DNA of 59,184 nucleotides from Gammaproteobacteria bacterium (GTDB lineage Bacteria > Pseudomonadota > Gammaproteobacteria > Pseudomonadales > Pseudohongiellaceae): contig JAUSMU010000251.1 in the NCBI GenBank assembly GCA_030645995.1, forward strand, positions 1-59,184, given 5' to 3'. The notes below the pieces were generated by a model. That model had not been told where the DNA came from. It saw only the letters and a program-made list of their open reading frames with translations, and made no database searches. Positions within the stretch are counted from its first letter, which is position 1. Each line of letters begins with the position of its first letter. Positions 16,389 through 25,769 of the stretch are shown here, one piece after another. The position numbers and the translations under genes were made by a program.

Positions 16389-17579
16389 TTAGTGGGAGTG
16401 GAAGAGGGTATTTGGATTGAGGGTATGAGCACTGAACGGAATACTTGGTGCACCGTCAATCATGAGCTTGAGGTATACGTCGTAGTTTGGAAGGTTGAGG
16501 AGGTCAACAGGTTTAAAGACTGGCTCAAACTCCCGTGCAAGAAGATATGCATCCTCTGCCCCCACACGGAATGATATGAGTGTTCCTGCATTCCCCAAGA
16601 CTGCATGACGGACGTCTGGCTCGATCTGGAAAAGGTGCTGGTTTGCGAGAGTGAGCGAAACCCTGAACTTGCGAAGCTCCGAGATCATGTTCGCCACTGA
16701 GAGCGTGGTGAAGGTCTGAAACTCATCTATGTATATATGGAAGGGACGGCGCTCACTCTCAGGTATGTCTCCGCGACTCATAGCTGCGAGGCCAAGCGTG
16801 GTCACAAGGATTGCTCCAAGGAGCGAAGCGGAGTCCTCTCCCAGTCGTCCCTTAGCCAGGTTCACGATGAGTATCTTCCCCTCGTCCATAGTGGAACGGA
16901 AACTCAGCATCTGAGGTGCATCAGTGAAGATACGCTTGAGCTTCGGATCGGCGAGGAAGGCGCCCACCTTGTTTTGTATTGGGGCAATCATTTCCTGACG
17001 GTACCTTGGGTTGTATGCGGTGAACTCATGCTCCCAGAAGGTGCGTACCTGTTCATTCTTTAGACGTTTCACCACTGACGCTCGATAGTCCTTGTCTCGG
17101 AGCATTCGCAGTATATCAGGCAGGGTGGCGTCACCTGCTTCAATGAGTGCGTAGAGCGTATTTCGGAGCACATGCTCCATACGCACACCCCATGCCTCGT
17201 CCCAGAGCTTCTTGAATGCTTCCATGAGACCAGAGACTGCGAGTGGGATACGAGAGGGATGTACCTGCTTGAGGGGGTTGTACCCAAACGGTTGCTCCCT
17301 ATCGGGTACATCAAAGAACACGAGGTTGATTCTTCTTGATGCAGGTACAGCCGCTACCAATCGTTCTGCGAGATCACCATGCGGGTCAATCACACAGAGA
17401 CCACGGCCGTAATGAATATCCTGGAGGGCTAGCGTCTCAAGGAGTGTGGTCTTGCCTGCTCCTGTACGGCCAATCACATACAAATGGGAGAAGCGATCCT
17501 CCTGCTTGATCCCGAATGCTCTATGCGGGAAGCGGGCGTTGGTCTCTGCAAAATACGAGATGTCTGGGTTGTGTGTCAT
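16389..17579 (-). CDS. VirD4/TraD-like coupling ATPase
   Basis: A 396-residue P-loop ATPase with Walker A VIGRTGAGKTTLL (about 33-45), CVIDPHGDLAERLV typical of type IV DNA-binding domains, Walker B HIYIDEFQTF, and the ASISELRKFRV-like segment NMISELRKFRVSLTLANQHL. It is shorter than full VirD4 proteins and has no N-terminal membrane segments, so it is probably a soluble DNA translocase. First gene of a three-gene minus-strand operon, divergent from radC. Known relatives couple DNA to type IV secretion; no channel genes are visible here, so transfer would need help or the role is different. Confidence 0.7.
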   Translation of the reverse strand: MTHNPDISYFAETNARFPHRAFGIKQEDRFSHLYVIGRTGAGKTTLLETLALQDIHYGRGLCVIDPHGDLAERLVAAVPASRRINLVFFDVPDREQPFGYNPLKQVHPSRIPLAVSGLMEAFKKLWDEAWGVRMEHVLRNTLYALIEAGDATLPDILRMLRDKDYRASVVKRLKNEQVRTFWEHEFTAYNPRYRQEMIAPIQNKVGAFLADPKLKRIFTDAPQMLSFRSTMDEGKILIVNLAKGRLGEDSASLLGAILVTTLGLAAMSRGDIPESERRPFHIYIDEFQTFTTLSVANMISELRKFRVSLTLANQHLFQIEPDVRHAVLGNAGTLISFRVGAEDAYLLAREFEPVFKPVDLLNLPNYDVYLKLMIDGAPSIPFSAHTLNPNTLFHSH

Positions 17580-17720
17580 GGAGAAAGCATAGGGACTCGA
17601 TGTGTTCTCCGCACGAAGGGAGAATCTGCTATATGGGCAACTTCTCCTGCCGTTTCAGGAATGTTGTGCTACGGTTGAATAGTACACGGATGTTCATTTA
17701 CCAACACGGAGGATTCCATC

Positions 17721-18284
17721 ATGGATCCACATGCACTATCTGATCGTGAGCTTCTATGGCTCCTGATCGGCAGAGATACCACCGAAGTCTTGTATCATGG
17801 TCGTCTCTCTCCCTTAGTACTGGGAGAGGGTGACGTGACCGCACACCCACTCCTTGCGTCAGCGATGGAAATATCCCGCAGAGTATTACGAGAACTCCTC
17901 TGTGACAGGGAGCCTCTCACCTCGTCAGATATTACGAGGGAATACTTGATTGCTCACTTTGCAGGGAAACCTTATGAAGTGTTCGTATGTCTCTATCTTG
18001 ATAACCAGCATCGGGTTATCACGGTGGAGGATATGTTCAAAGGGACGATTGATGGTGCTGCAGTGTATCCACGGGAAGTGGTACGGAGAGCACTTACCCA
18101 CAATGCTGCTGCCTGCATCTTTGCTCATAACCATCCTTCGGGAGTTGCTGAGCCAAGTGCTGCAGATCAGAGTATTACCTCACGGCTTAAGCAGGCACTT
18201 GCGGTGATCGACGTGCGTGTTCTTGACCATATTGTGGTGGGAGGGAGTGACGTGGTGAGCTTTGCAGAGAGAGGGATGATGTGA
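17721..18284 (+). CDS. radC: RadC-like JAB domain protein
   Basis: A 187-residue RadC-family protein with the JAB/MPN metal site: the segment ACIFAHNHPSGVAEPSAADQ gives H-x-H-P-S-G with S and D downstream. The N-terminal HhH region is short (SDRELLWLLIG). The ATG at 17721 follows GGAGG. Such radC genes are very common on genomic islands, and their function is still unclear despite the historic name. Divergent from the coupling ATPase gene; followed by a terminator. Confidence 0.85.
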   Translation: MDPHALSDRELLWLLIGRDTTEVLYHGRLSPLVLGEGDVTAHPLLASAMEISRRVLRELLCDREPLTSSDITREYLIAHFAGKPYEVFVCLYLDNQHRVITVEDMFKGTIDGAAVYPREVVRRALTHNAAACIFAHNHPSGVAEPSAADQSITSRLKQALAVIDVRVLDHIVVGGSDVVSFAERGMM

Positions 18285-18287
18285 CGA

Positions 18288-18317
18288 GACGGCCACCTAT
18301 CGAGGGTGGTCGTCTTT
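18288..18317 (+). terminator. Terminator after radC
   Basis: GACGGCCACC (18288-18297) pairs with GGTGGTCGTC (18305-18314) with one mismatch, followed by TTT. It separates radC from the OLD/helicase pair. Confidence 0.6.
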
Positions 18318-18397
18318 ATGTATTGCCTATTTGACGGAATGCCGTACCATTAAGCTCATGGGTGCGTCTTTCGAGTCTCAACAAAAAAGTCTTTTAT

Positions 18398-20482
18398 ATG
18401 AAAATTAAGAACATTGCAGTCAGGAACTTTAGACGCTTAGAGTCAGTACAAATTGGTATTGAAGAGTCTGAGACAATATTCGTAGGGGCAAATAATAGCG
18501 GCAAGACTTCAGCAACAGCAGCGTTCCGTTGCTTTGTTGATGGCAAAGACTTTAAGGTTTTTGATTTTTCGGTGGCTAGAATAACTGATATCGATCAATT
18601 TGGAAGTCGCGTAGTCGAAAGCTTGATGCCAGCCATTGAGCTAGACATCTGGTTCTCAATAGACATCAATAGTATCGCTTTCGGACGAGCATTCTCCCTC
18701 CTTCCTCAGTTATCAGAAGATTTTAGCAGTGTAGGCATACGGCTCAGGTATGAGAATAGAGAACATGAGGCAATGCTTGCGGAATATGAGACTGCATACC
18801 CCATCAATGCGAACGGCCTCAGGAAAAGAACACTGTCTCAGTTCCTGGCGATAGATGGGAATCTAAAGCGCTACTATCAGATCACATACCATTCAATCGA
18901 CTCTAGAGAAGAGGACGTTATTCTCACCCAGCTTGAGACAAATGAAGGAAAGCGATTATTAGGCGAATTAGTGCGAATAGATTTTGTTGATGCTCAGCGG
19001 TATATAGACGATGAGGACGTTAGCCGAGGTAATCGACTATCTGCTGCATTTGCCACCTTCTACAAGAAGAATCTGGAACAAGCCGAAGTATCAGAAAGTG
19101 CACATGCGGTGATTGATGATAACAACCAGAAATTGACGGAGCACTACAGAACAACATTCCAGGGGATTTTTGATGTCATTCGAGGACTCGGGATACCATC
19201 TGTCAATGACCGAGACTTGAGACTCGTATCATCTCTTAGTCCAGAGGTCGCCCTCACAGGCAACACTGAACTTTTCTATGTGGACGCCGTACGTGCACAT
19301 GAGCTTCCAGAAACCTATAACGGCCTTGGTTTCAAAAATCTAATTTACATGGCCATACAGATAAGCCATTTCCATTTGCAGTGGATGCACACTGAAAAGA
19401 ACCGTCCACTATGCCAATTGATATTTATCGAGGAGCCTGAAGTCCATTTGCACGCACAAGTCCAACAAGTCTTTATTTCCAATATTTGGAAAATTGTATG
19501 TAACGCCGCAGGGGAAGCAGGCCAAGAATCACTAATCCCTCAATTGATTGTGACTACACATTCGTCACATATTCTGGATGCAGTTGATTTTCCCAAAATA
19601 CGCTACTTCCGAAGGTGTTTAATAGCAGGAGAAGAAAGAGTAGATGCACAGGTACTGAATGCTTCAGAGGTGCATAGTCTGAGAGATTTCAGGCCAGATG
19701 CAATCGGTAATGTAGGCGATGCTGACTATATAAGCGAGGCTGAGGCTCTTCAGTTTCTTACAAAGTATCTAAAACTAACTCATTGCGATTTGTTCTTTGC
19801 AGATGCGGCAATTCTGGTCGAAGGTACTGTCGAAAAGCTGTTACTTCCCAGGATGATTGAAAGAGCAGCACCTGGTCTAAGAAATAAGTACCTTACGATA
19901 CTTGAAGTAGGTGGAGCGTACGCTCATCGTTTTCTAGGATTAATGCACTTCTTGAATATTCCACATCTGATAATAACTGATCTTGATTCAGTTGAAGCAG
20001 GTGGGACACGTGAGGTATGTATAGCAAACGCTCCTGGTGCTTTAACAGCGAATGGAACCCTGAAAGCAATATTCAACCTCCGTGATGTTGCAGCACTTTC
20101 TCTTTTGAGATTTGAGCAGAAAGTGAATGTAGATGAGGTCAGGTGTGTTGTATTTCAGACAGAATCCAATGTTGAGGATGAAGGTAGCAATATGGCTATG
20201 AAAGCAAGAACATTGGAAGAGGCTTTCGTCTTCGACAACTTCCCTATTTTTAGGAATAGTCACATTAAGCTTGGTGTCACCCTACCAAATGACCTCCAAG
20301 AGGCATATGAATGTATCCACAAACGTATCAAGTCCTCAGCTTTTAAAAAGACAGAGTTCGCACTAGACATACTTAGCTCCACAGATGAATGGAATACACC
20401 GTCGTACATTGCGGAAGGCCTCATTTGGTTAGAGAGTACTCTCAATCGCGTAGCACCTGTCATTGCGGTACCAGAAGCCTAA
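18398..20482 (+). CDS. OLD-family ATPase/TOPRIM nuclease (Gabija GajA-like)
   Basis: A 694-residue protein with an N-terminal ABC-type ATPase starting IKNIAVRNFRRLESV, Walker A GANNSGKT, and IFIEEPEVHLHAQVQQ as signature/Walker B, followed by a TOPRIM domain (AILVEGTVEKLLLP, then LIITDLDSVE for the D-x-D metal site). An OLD nuclease immediately followed by a UvrD-like helicase is the hallmark of class 2 OLD/Gabija anti-phage systems, in which GajA nicks DNA when nucleotide pools fall. This protein is longer than typical GajA (under 600), mainly at its C-terminus. The ATG at 18398 starts exactly at the conserved MKIKNI. Confidence 0.8.
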   Translation: MKIKNIAVRNFRRLESVQIGIEESETIFVGANNSGKTSATAAFRCFVDGKDFKVFDFSVARITDIDQFGSRVVESLMPAIELDIWFSIDINSIAFGRAFSLLPQLSEDFSSVGIRLRYENREHEAMLAEYETAYPINANGLRKRTLSQFLAIDGNLKRYYQITYHSIDSREEDVILTQLETNEGKRLLGELVRIDFVDAQRYIDDEDVSRGNRLSAAFATFYKKNLEQAEVSESAHAVIDDNNQKLTEHYRTTFQGIFDVIRGLGIPSVNDRDLRLVSSLSPEVALTGNTELFYVDAVRAHELPETYNGLGFKNLIYMAIQISHFHLQWMHTEKNRPLCQLIFIEEPEVHLHAQVQQVFISNIWKIVCNAAGEAGQESLIPQLIVTTHSSHILDAVDFPKIRYFRRCLIAGEERVDAQVLNASEVHSLRDFRPDAIGNVGDADYISEAEALQFLTKYLKLTHCDLFFADAAILVEGTVEKLLLPRMIERAAPGLRNKYLTILEVGGAYAHRFLGLMHFLNIPHLIITDLDSVEAGGTREVCIANAPGALTANGTLKAIFNLRDVAALSLLRFEQKVNVDEVRCVVFQTESNVEDEGSNMAMKARTLEEAFVFDNFPIFRNSHIKLGVTLPNDLQEAYECIHKRIKSSAFKKTEFALDILSSTDEWNTPSYIAEGLIWLESTLNRVAPVIAVPEA

Positions 20483-20486
20483 AATT

Positions 20487-22334
20487 ATGACAAATTTAAT
20501 TCCAACAGATGCGGACAGAGAAGTAACAAGGTGTTTAGCCGAAAACCTTTGCTTTTCAATGGTTGCTGGTGCGGGCTCTGGAAAAACAACTTCGCTTATT
20601 CAGGCTCTTGAGCACATTCGTTCAGAGTTCGGGAAAAATTTGCGTCGTGACGGGCAGCGAGTAGCTTGCATCACCTATACAAACAGAGCGGTTCAGGTGA
20701 TTTCTGGTCGGTTAAATCATGATGATCTATTTGTTGTGTCCACTATGCACAGCTTTCTTTGGAATGAGATAAAACGCTTTGCCATTGATATAAAAGCCAT
20801 GCTTCGCGAGCATCGAATACCAGCACAGATTGATAAAGCTAGAGAGAAAGATAATGGCAGAGACACTAAGGATGCGAGAGCTGCGAGAGAGACGATTACT
20901 CGGCTTGAGGAAGAACTTGCACTAATCGAAGATGTTTCAGTCTTTACATATAGCGATGCTCCATTCAGCGATTATCGAAATGGCGGTTTAAGTCATGATG
21001 ACATCATAGAAATTGCTGGATGTTTTTTCCAAGAACGACCGATGTTTAGGAAAGGCCTTGGTTTTCGATATCCATATATCTTTGTGGATGAAGCCCAAGA
21101 TACTTCCAGCATAATAATTTCGGGTTTGAATCTCGCGTGCTCAGAGCAAGGCCTGCCCATAGTTGGGTACTTCGGTGACCCGTGGCAACAGATTTACGAC
21201 AAAAGTGTTGGCGAGTTTGCTCCCCCACCACCTCCTCGCGGAGTGCAGATCACAAAAACAGAGAATTTTAGATGTTCTGTTAGTGTTATAGCACTGCTAA
21301 ATGCATTCAGAGATGACGTTCAGCAATACCCAGCAGGAAAGAACGCTGATGTCCCTGGAAGCGTCTTTATCACTCTGGTACAAGCCGAAAATCCTCAAGG
21401 TCAAAGGAAGCGATACACAGAAGAGCAGATTGGGAGATCGTTGGAGCGATTAGACATAGTACTTGAGGGTTACGGATGGAGAGACCGAGAGGACATCATC
21501 AAATTGTTTCTTGTGAGACGAATGATTGCACGCAGACTCGGCTTCTCTGCCCTACACCAGTTGTTCACGGGTCAATTTGCATCGACTAAAGCTCAAGAAG
21601 GCTATGAGAAAGGAGAACATTTTCTCTTAGCACCAATTATAAAAATCATATGGCCACTTGTTGAAGCAAGTATTGCATCAAATAGTAGAGCTGCAATAGA
21701 CATTCTTCGGCGCAGTAGCCCATCTTTTGATGTTTATGGGGATAATAGCGAAGTACCTCTTATCGAAATGATTAGACAGTCTAGTGCTAGGATTTCAGAA
21801 CTTTCTCAAATCTGGGAACGTGGTACATTGCGAGATGTGTTTGCGTACTGTCGTGGCCACAAACTGTTTACTTTTTCAGACAGATTAAAGACTCACTTGG
21901 ATCGAGCACCTCGCAACGAGGTCTATGACGAGGAAATCTTTAGCGATTGCAAGTCTGACTGGTTATGTGACAATTTTTTCAACATGGGAACAAGTGAGCT
22001 ACAGGCGTACTGCAAGTTTATCTCTGAGAACTCTATTTACAGCACCCAACATGGAGTAAAAGGTGAAGAATATCCGAATGTATTGATGGTTATTGATGAT
22101 ATTGAGGCTGCGTGGACTGACTATAGTTTTACAAAGCTCCTTGCCCCACAGACATTTGGCGCACCTACAGAAGGACAACTTAGTAAGACAGAGAAAATTG
22201 CATATGTTTGCTTCTCCAGAGCAGAAGAGAACTTGCGAATCGTTTTTTTTACTCTTAATCCCGAATCGATGAAGAGAGAAATAGTCCAAAGAGGTTTCTT
22301 TTCTGAAGAGCAAGTTGAGATTTTGGGAAACTAA
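20487..22334 (+). CDS. UvrD-like helicase (Gabija GajB-like)
   Basis: A 615-residue superfamily 1A helicase: Walker A MVAGAGSGKTTS, motif II YIFVDEAQDTSS, motif III GDPWQQIYD, motif IV NFRCSVSVIALLN, motif V HGVKGEEYPNVLM and motif VI AYVCFSRAEENLRI. The ATG at 20487 is four bases after the upstream stop, which implies coupled translation with the OLD nuclease. In Gabija, GajB senses DNA ends or nucleotides and works with GajA. This one is longer than the usual GajB (about 500). Naming as Gabija is by architecture; an OLD/helicase pair of another subtype is the alternative. Confidence 0.78.
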   Translation: MTNLIPTDADREVTRCLAENLCFSMVAGAGSGKTTSLIQALEHIRSEFGKNLRRDGQRVACITYTNRAVQVISGRLNHDDLFVVSTMHSFLWNEIKRFAIDIKAMLREHRIPAQIDKAREKDNGRDTKDARAARETITRLEEELALIEDVSVFTYSDAPFSDYRNGGLSHDDIIEIAGCFFQERPMFRKGLGFRYPYIFVDEAQDTSSIIISGLNLACSEQGLPIVGYFGDPWQQIYDKSVGEFAPPPPPRGVQITKTENFRCSVSVIALLNAFRDDVQQYPAGKNADVPGSVFITLVQAENPQGQRKRYTEEQIGRSLERLDIVLEGYGWRDREDIIKLFLVRRMIARRLGFSALHQLFTGQFASTKAQEGYEKGEHFLLAPIIKIIWPLVEASIASNSRAAIDILRRSSPSFDVYGDNSEVPLIEMIRQSSARISELSQIWERGTLRDVFAYCRGHKLFTFSDRLKTHLDRAPRNEVYDEEIFSDCKSDWLCDNFFNMGTSELQAYCKFISENSIYSTQHGVKGEEYPNVLMVIDDIEAAWTDYSFTKLLAPQTFGAPTEGQLSKTEKIAYVCFSRAEENLRIVFFTLNPESMKREIVQRGFFSEEQVEILGN

Positions 22335-22494
22335 GGTGTATTTCAATCTTCTCCTTGAATTTGATCATACAATTTTCTAGCAGCCTGCTTCTCATTTGGA
22401 TAGTTTTGTGTCTTAGGCATGGAGGGAATAGTTGCCAAAAGAGATATAGGTTTGTGATATACATAATTGATAGCTAATACACCAATATGTGCTA

Positions 22495-22552
22495 TTCGTC
22501 GTCGCTTTTTTATGAATCGCGACGAAGCCGTCCCGAAGTATTTCGGCTTTCG
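22495..22552. repeat. Nested inverted repeats upstream of the Ubl operon
   Basis: TCGTCGC (22499-22505) faces GCGACGA (22519-22525), and CGAAGCCG (22523-22530) faces CGGCTTTCG (22544-22552) with a bulge. A TATAAT box follows at 22556-22561. Could end the helicase transcript and lead into a promoter for the next operon. Confidence 0.35.
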
Positions 22553-22593
22553 TGATATAATAATTGAACGTTACTTAATTAGGAAATCAAGAT

Positions 22594-22833
22594 ATGGCCA
22601 AAAAATTCAAGTTTAAAATCGAGAATGAAACTTACGAGTGGGACAATCAGTTTATTACTGGCACAGAAATAAGATCCGTTGGACCGGGCATACCGGAAAG
22701 CATGGACCTTTATGTGAAACCTAAGGGCGAGCCAGGGCGCCTTGTGACTGCAGAAGAATCGTTCGATCTAGACAGTCCTGGCATCGAAAAATTCTACGCT
22801 CAAGACTCAAGCTCCGAGGCCGGCAAAATATAA
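22594..22833 (+). CDS. Ubiquitin-like protein (multiubiquitin-domain type)
   Basis: A 79-residue single-domain protein: FKFKIENETYEWDNQFITGTEIR (split: KFKIENETYEW, ITGTEIR), GIPESMDLY, KPKGEPGRLV and a C-terminal FDLDSPGIEKFYAQ fit the beta-grasp Multi_ubiq family. Other members have several repeats; this one has one. It does not end in Gly-Gly: the tail is SSSEAGKI, so the JAB protease in this operon may trim it to Gly77 before activation. First gene of a tightly packed four-gene operon. Role: the conjugated modifier. Confidence 0.8.
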   Translation: MAKKFKFKIENETYEWDNQFITGTEIRSVGPGIPESMDLYVKPKGEPGRLVTAEESFDLDSPGIEKFYAQDSSSEAGKI

Positions 22834-23249
22834 TGGCGCTACTCTTTGACGAAGACTACAAGACATTAGCGGAGGCAAATCTAGCATTTGAGGAAGATGA
22901 GACCTCACGCTATTTGATTTTCAAGGATTTTCCTCTTCCTCCTGGCATATATCGCGATGAGGACGGACCACGACTCACTGTCGACGTGCTTTATGTAGTT
23001 CCGCCAAACTACAACACTGAAGGCGGAGATATGTTTTGGGTACGCCATGCCCTTAGCCGAATAGATGGTGTCCCAATCCCTAGCATCAGTGGACCCAATC
23101 AAGACTCGCGTACCTGTAAGGATGTCGAGTACTTCAGATGGTCGAGGCACTGGAATCACAATCCATGGAAGGCCAAGATTGATAACGTCCGAACAATTAT
23201 CGATCGCCTCACCTGGGCATTTAAGTATCCGGATGCAAAGCGCGTATGA
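22833..23249 (+). CDS. E2-like conjugating protein (Prok-E2 family E type)
   Basis: A 138-residue protein matching the prokaryotic E2 family E pattern: YLIFKDFPLPPGIY, VDVLYVVPPNYNTEGGDMFWV and YFRWSRHW.HNPWKA. It has only one cysteine, Cys95 (SRTCKDVEYFRWSRHW), so that is the likely thioester residue. Its start codon overlaps the upstream stop (TAATG). It would take the ubiquitin-like protein from the E1 domain encoded by the next gene and pass it to a target or to water. Confidence 0.8.
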   Translation: MALLFDEDYKTLAEANLAFEEDETSRYLIFKDFPLPPGIYRDEDGPRLTVDVLYVVPPNYNTEGGDMFWVRHALSRIDGVPIPSISGPNQDSRTCKDVEYFRWSRHWNHNPWKAKIDNVRTIIDRLTWAFKYPDAKRV

Positions 23250-24706
23250 GTGGTGACCGAATAACATTCCTTGGTTCGCAGCACTTCAGATTACATGCGT
23301 GGTTAAACGGGCATCCCGCAGGGCATGAACGTGGAGCCATCGTGCTTTTTAGAAAATTTGCACGAGCCGTTACCGGCATAGAACCCTCTGCCCGATATAT
23401 TGCTGTGGACATTATCGAGATGGACGATGACTGGATTTTAGATAGTTCAGCCATTCACCTCCGAATCAATTTTCGCAAACTTCCTCCTTTGTATTTTCGC
23501 TGTGAAACTGAGGGTTTGGAGTTGGGATTTATCCATAGTCACCCACTTGGAGTGACTAACTTCTCTGGTAAGGACGACATTAATGAGCAGAACATCCTAA
23601 AAGGATATTCTGGCTCAAACGGCAACAATGTATCGCTAATTTCTTTAATTCTGAGCGGTAGTCAGTTGCGAGCAAGAGTTCGGCATGCAAGGAATCCGAC
23701 CTCATCATCGCCGATAAGGCATGTCGCAATATTGGATAAGAATGTAGACGTTTTTCTTGGGCGAGAAATGACTGGTGACTCAGGTGTGCTCCTGCGGCAA
23801 GAAGCTGCGTTCGGAAAGCCTTTTAATAGAAAGCTCCAATCATTGAGAGTGGTGATTGTAGGCGCTGGAGGTACAGGCTCCGCTGTAGCTTGTCTGTTGG
23901 CTCGCGCAGGTGTGGGTGAAGTAATAATAATCGATGGCGACAGACTGGAGGAAAGCAATCTCAATCGAGTACGCGGCTATAGAAAGGCTGATGTTGGAAA
24001 AAATAAGGCTTTGACACTTGCCACATATATAAAGTCTCTCGACCTTCCAGTATCGGTTTTAGGGGTGGATGCATATGTCGATCGTTCCGCTGAAGCCGTT
24101 GATGCGGTATCAAGTGCTGACATTATTTTCGGTTGCACTGACGATGTAGCTGGCCGAGATACGCTGAATCAGGCCATGTATTACTACAGCTTGGCATATA
24201 TTGATGTTGGCCTTACCGGGAAAATCGATATCGATGAGGATGGATATCCATATCTTCGCGACCATAGAGCTCGGATAAGCACTATTCTGCCCGAATTTGG
24301 GGCATGCTTGAGGTGTCAGCGAATCGTTACTCAAGAAAAGCTCGCATATGAGCGTGCACTACGTGAACGTCCGGAACTTGCTCAACTGGATTCTAAGACT
24401 TTACGTGAGGAATACTATTTGATAGGCGGAGGCGAACAGGCCCCTGGAGTAGGTCCGTTCACTAGTGCTACAGGAGATCTAGCGGTAGCGACGTTAATGA
24501 ATCTAATAAAGCCGTACAGGAAACTTCCAAGTGATCTGCGTCAGGACAATATTTGGCAGGACTTCGTTAATATGGTGATTCATAGCAATACTCCGCTTGC
24601 CAACGATACATGCTTTTGTTGCGGCCCGAACGGCCTTCTGCTCGCACATGAACGTGAGTATCGGCTGGATATGCCGCAGTTAGGTAAAATTTTTAAGTAT
24701 GCGTGA
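23246..24706 (+). CDS. JAB peptidase - E1 (ThiF) fusion
   Basis: A 486-residue two-domain protein. The N-terminal half is a JAB/MPN metallopeptidase: GFIHSHPLGVTNFSGKDD gives the HxHPx6SxxD metal motif. From about residue 200 there is a ThiF/E1 adenylation domain: VVIVGAGGTGSAVACLLARAG binds ATP, IIIDGDRLEESNLNR carries the D and R/N residues, FGCTDDVAGR follows, and a zinc site is formed by CLRC and CFCC. It would both process and adenylate the ubiquitin-like protein. ATGA overlap with the E2 gene. Such fusions were predicted computationally for bacterial ubiquitin-like operons. Confidence 0.85.
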   Translation: MSGDRITFLGSQHFRLHAWLNGHPAGHERGAIVLFRKFARAVTGIEPSARYIAVDIIEMDDDWILDSSAIHLRINFRKLPPLYFRCETEGLELGFIHSHPLGVTNFSGKDDINEQNILKGYSGSNGNNVSLISLILSGSQLRARVRHARNPTSSSPIRHVAILDKNVDVFLGREMTGDSGVLLRQEAAFGKPFNRKLQSLRVVIVGAGGTGSAVACLLARAGVGEVIIIDGDRLEESNLNRVRGYRKADVGKNKALTLATYIKSLDLPVSVLGVDAYVDRSAEAVDAVSSADIIFGCTDDVAGRDTLNQAMYYYSLAYIDVGLTGKIDIDEDGYPYLRDHRARISTILPEFGACLRCQRIVTQEKLAYERALRERPELAQLDSKTLREEYYLIGGGEQAPGVGPFTSATGDLAVATLMNLIKPYRKLPSDLRQDNIWQDFVNMVIHSNTPLANDTCFCCGPNGLLLAHEREYRLDMPQLGKIFKYA

Positions 24707-25145
24707 TCTAATAAGTAAAATATTGACTTGGCTACTAAAGTTTTTCGATCGCAGTGCTCAGCAAAAACCGGATTTGGAACATGCTCATCCGCAGCCTTCA
24801 GATTTCTTTACTAGGAATGTACAAGTCGAAAAGACCCCAGCAAGCGTGGATGTGCTGCCTCAGCATTTTATTCGCGTAGTCTACAAAGGGGTTTTGCATT
24901 GGACATTGTTCAAATGTCCGTGTGGATGCGGCGATGTAATTTCATTGCCAATGAGCCACCCACATAATCCCTTCTGGACCTTGCACATCGGTGCCACAGG
25001 GAAGCCCAGCCTCTCACCATCAGTATGGCGGAATAAAGGCTGCATGAGCCATTTCTGGGTGCGAGATGGACAGATTGACTGGTGCGGAGACACTGGCCGA
25101 GCACCCTGGAGGGTGCGTCCAGATTTATATAAAGAACCAAAATAG
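24699..25145 (+). CDS. DUF6527-like zinc-binding protein
   Basis: A 148-residue protein with a short hydrophobic N-terminus (ISKILTWLLKFF) and a domain containing LFKCPCGCGDVISL, WTLHIGATGKPSLSPSVW and GCMSHFWVRDGQIDWCGD. This pattern fits DUF6527, often the fourth gene of multiubiquitin/E2/E1-JAB operons. The cysteines (CPCGCG … C … C) likely hold zinc. Overlaps the E1 gene by eight bases. It may select targets, acting as an E3-like factor, but this is inference. Confidence 0.7.
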   Translation: MRDLISKILTWLLKFFDRSAQQKPDLEHAHPQPSDFFTRNVQVEKTPASVDVLPQHFIRVVYKGVLHWTLFKCPCGCGDVISLPMSHPHNPFWTLHIGATGKPSLSPSVWRNKGCMSHFWVRDGQIDWCGDTGRAPWRVRPDLYKEPK

Positions 25146-25415
25146 AACTAATCTTTTTATTATCGGTTTTTTGACTAATCATATGCAGTAAGGAAAAGAG
25201 CTTTCTTATTAAACTTTTAGTTTTGCTATTTTGAATTCCACATGTGTCTCGGTGACCCAGGATATTTCTTAAGGTTAGCAATTCCACCACTCTTTTGTAT
25301 CTGTGCTTTCCATGAGAATATACTTTGAGAATTATTCAACGGTAGGAAGGCTCCCACTGGATCAGAAAAAGGTTGCTATCGTGTTCGTCGTCTTTTGAGT
25401 ACATGCCGCACGTCA

Positions 25416-25664
25416 TTAAACAATACTCTGGTCACCAGCGGTTGATGCTGGCCTATATAAGTAAACGTAACCCCACGCACACAGAACTCCCCTATGTAGA
25501 AATGAGAGCGGAGCGGTGTTTTTCAAGATAATTGTCGCGTCAATCTGCATCTTGCGATGCTCAGCGTATTGTGTGATTGCTCGTCGTTGTTCGAATAGAG
25601 GCACTCCTTGCGTACTTTGCCGTGTCGTGGAAACGCGGATGTCTGCGATGTCTGTTTGGCACAT
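25416..25664 (-). pseudogene. N-terminal remnant of a serine recombinase
   Basis: On the minus strand this reads IADIRVSTTRQSTQGVPLFEQRR, split as IRVSTTRQSTQG and PLFEQRRAITQYAEHRKMQ, the start of a resolvase domain with the catalytic Ser in RVST. It then loses similarity. It compares with YAYIRVSTVKQGQQGSSLTEQRYAIEEYAKRH of the intact recombinase at 29081-30661 (segments only), but is not a recent copy. It fills the 620-base gap before hamA, which otherwise contains nothing recognisable, and suggests that the Hachiman cassette came or left with a recombinase-borne insertion. Confidence 0.6.
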
Positions 25665-25769
25665 AATATTTCAGAGTTCGCCCCTATAGGAGCATATTGC
25701 TTTCTAAAGTAAATGATCAAAATTTGAAGCCATTCCCTAATATTAGGAAAAGATGTAGACTCCAAGCAT

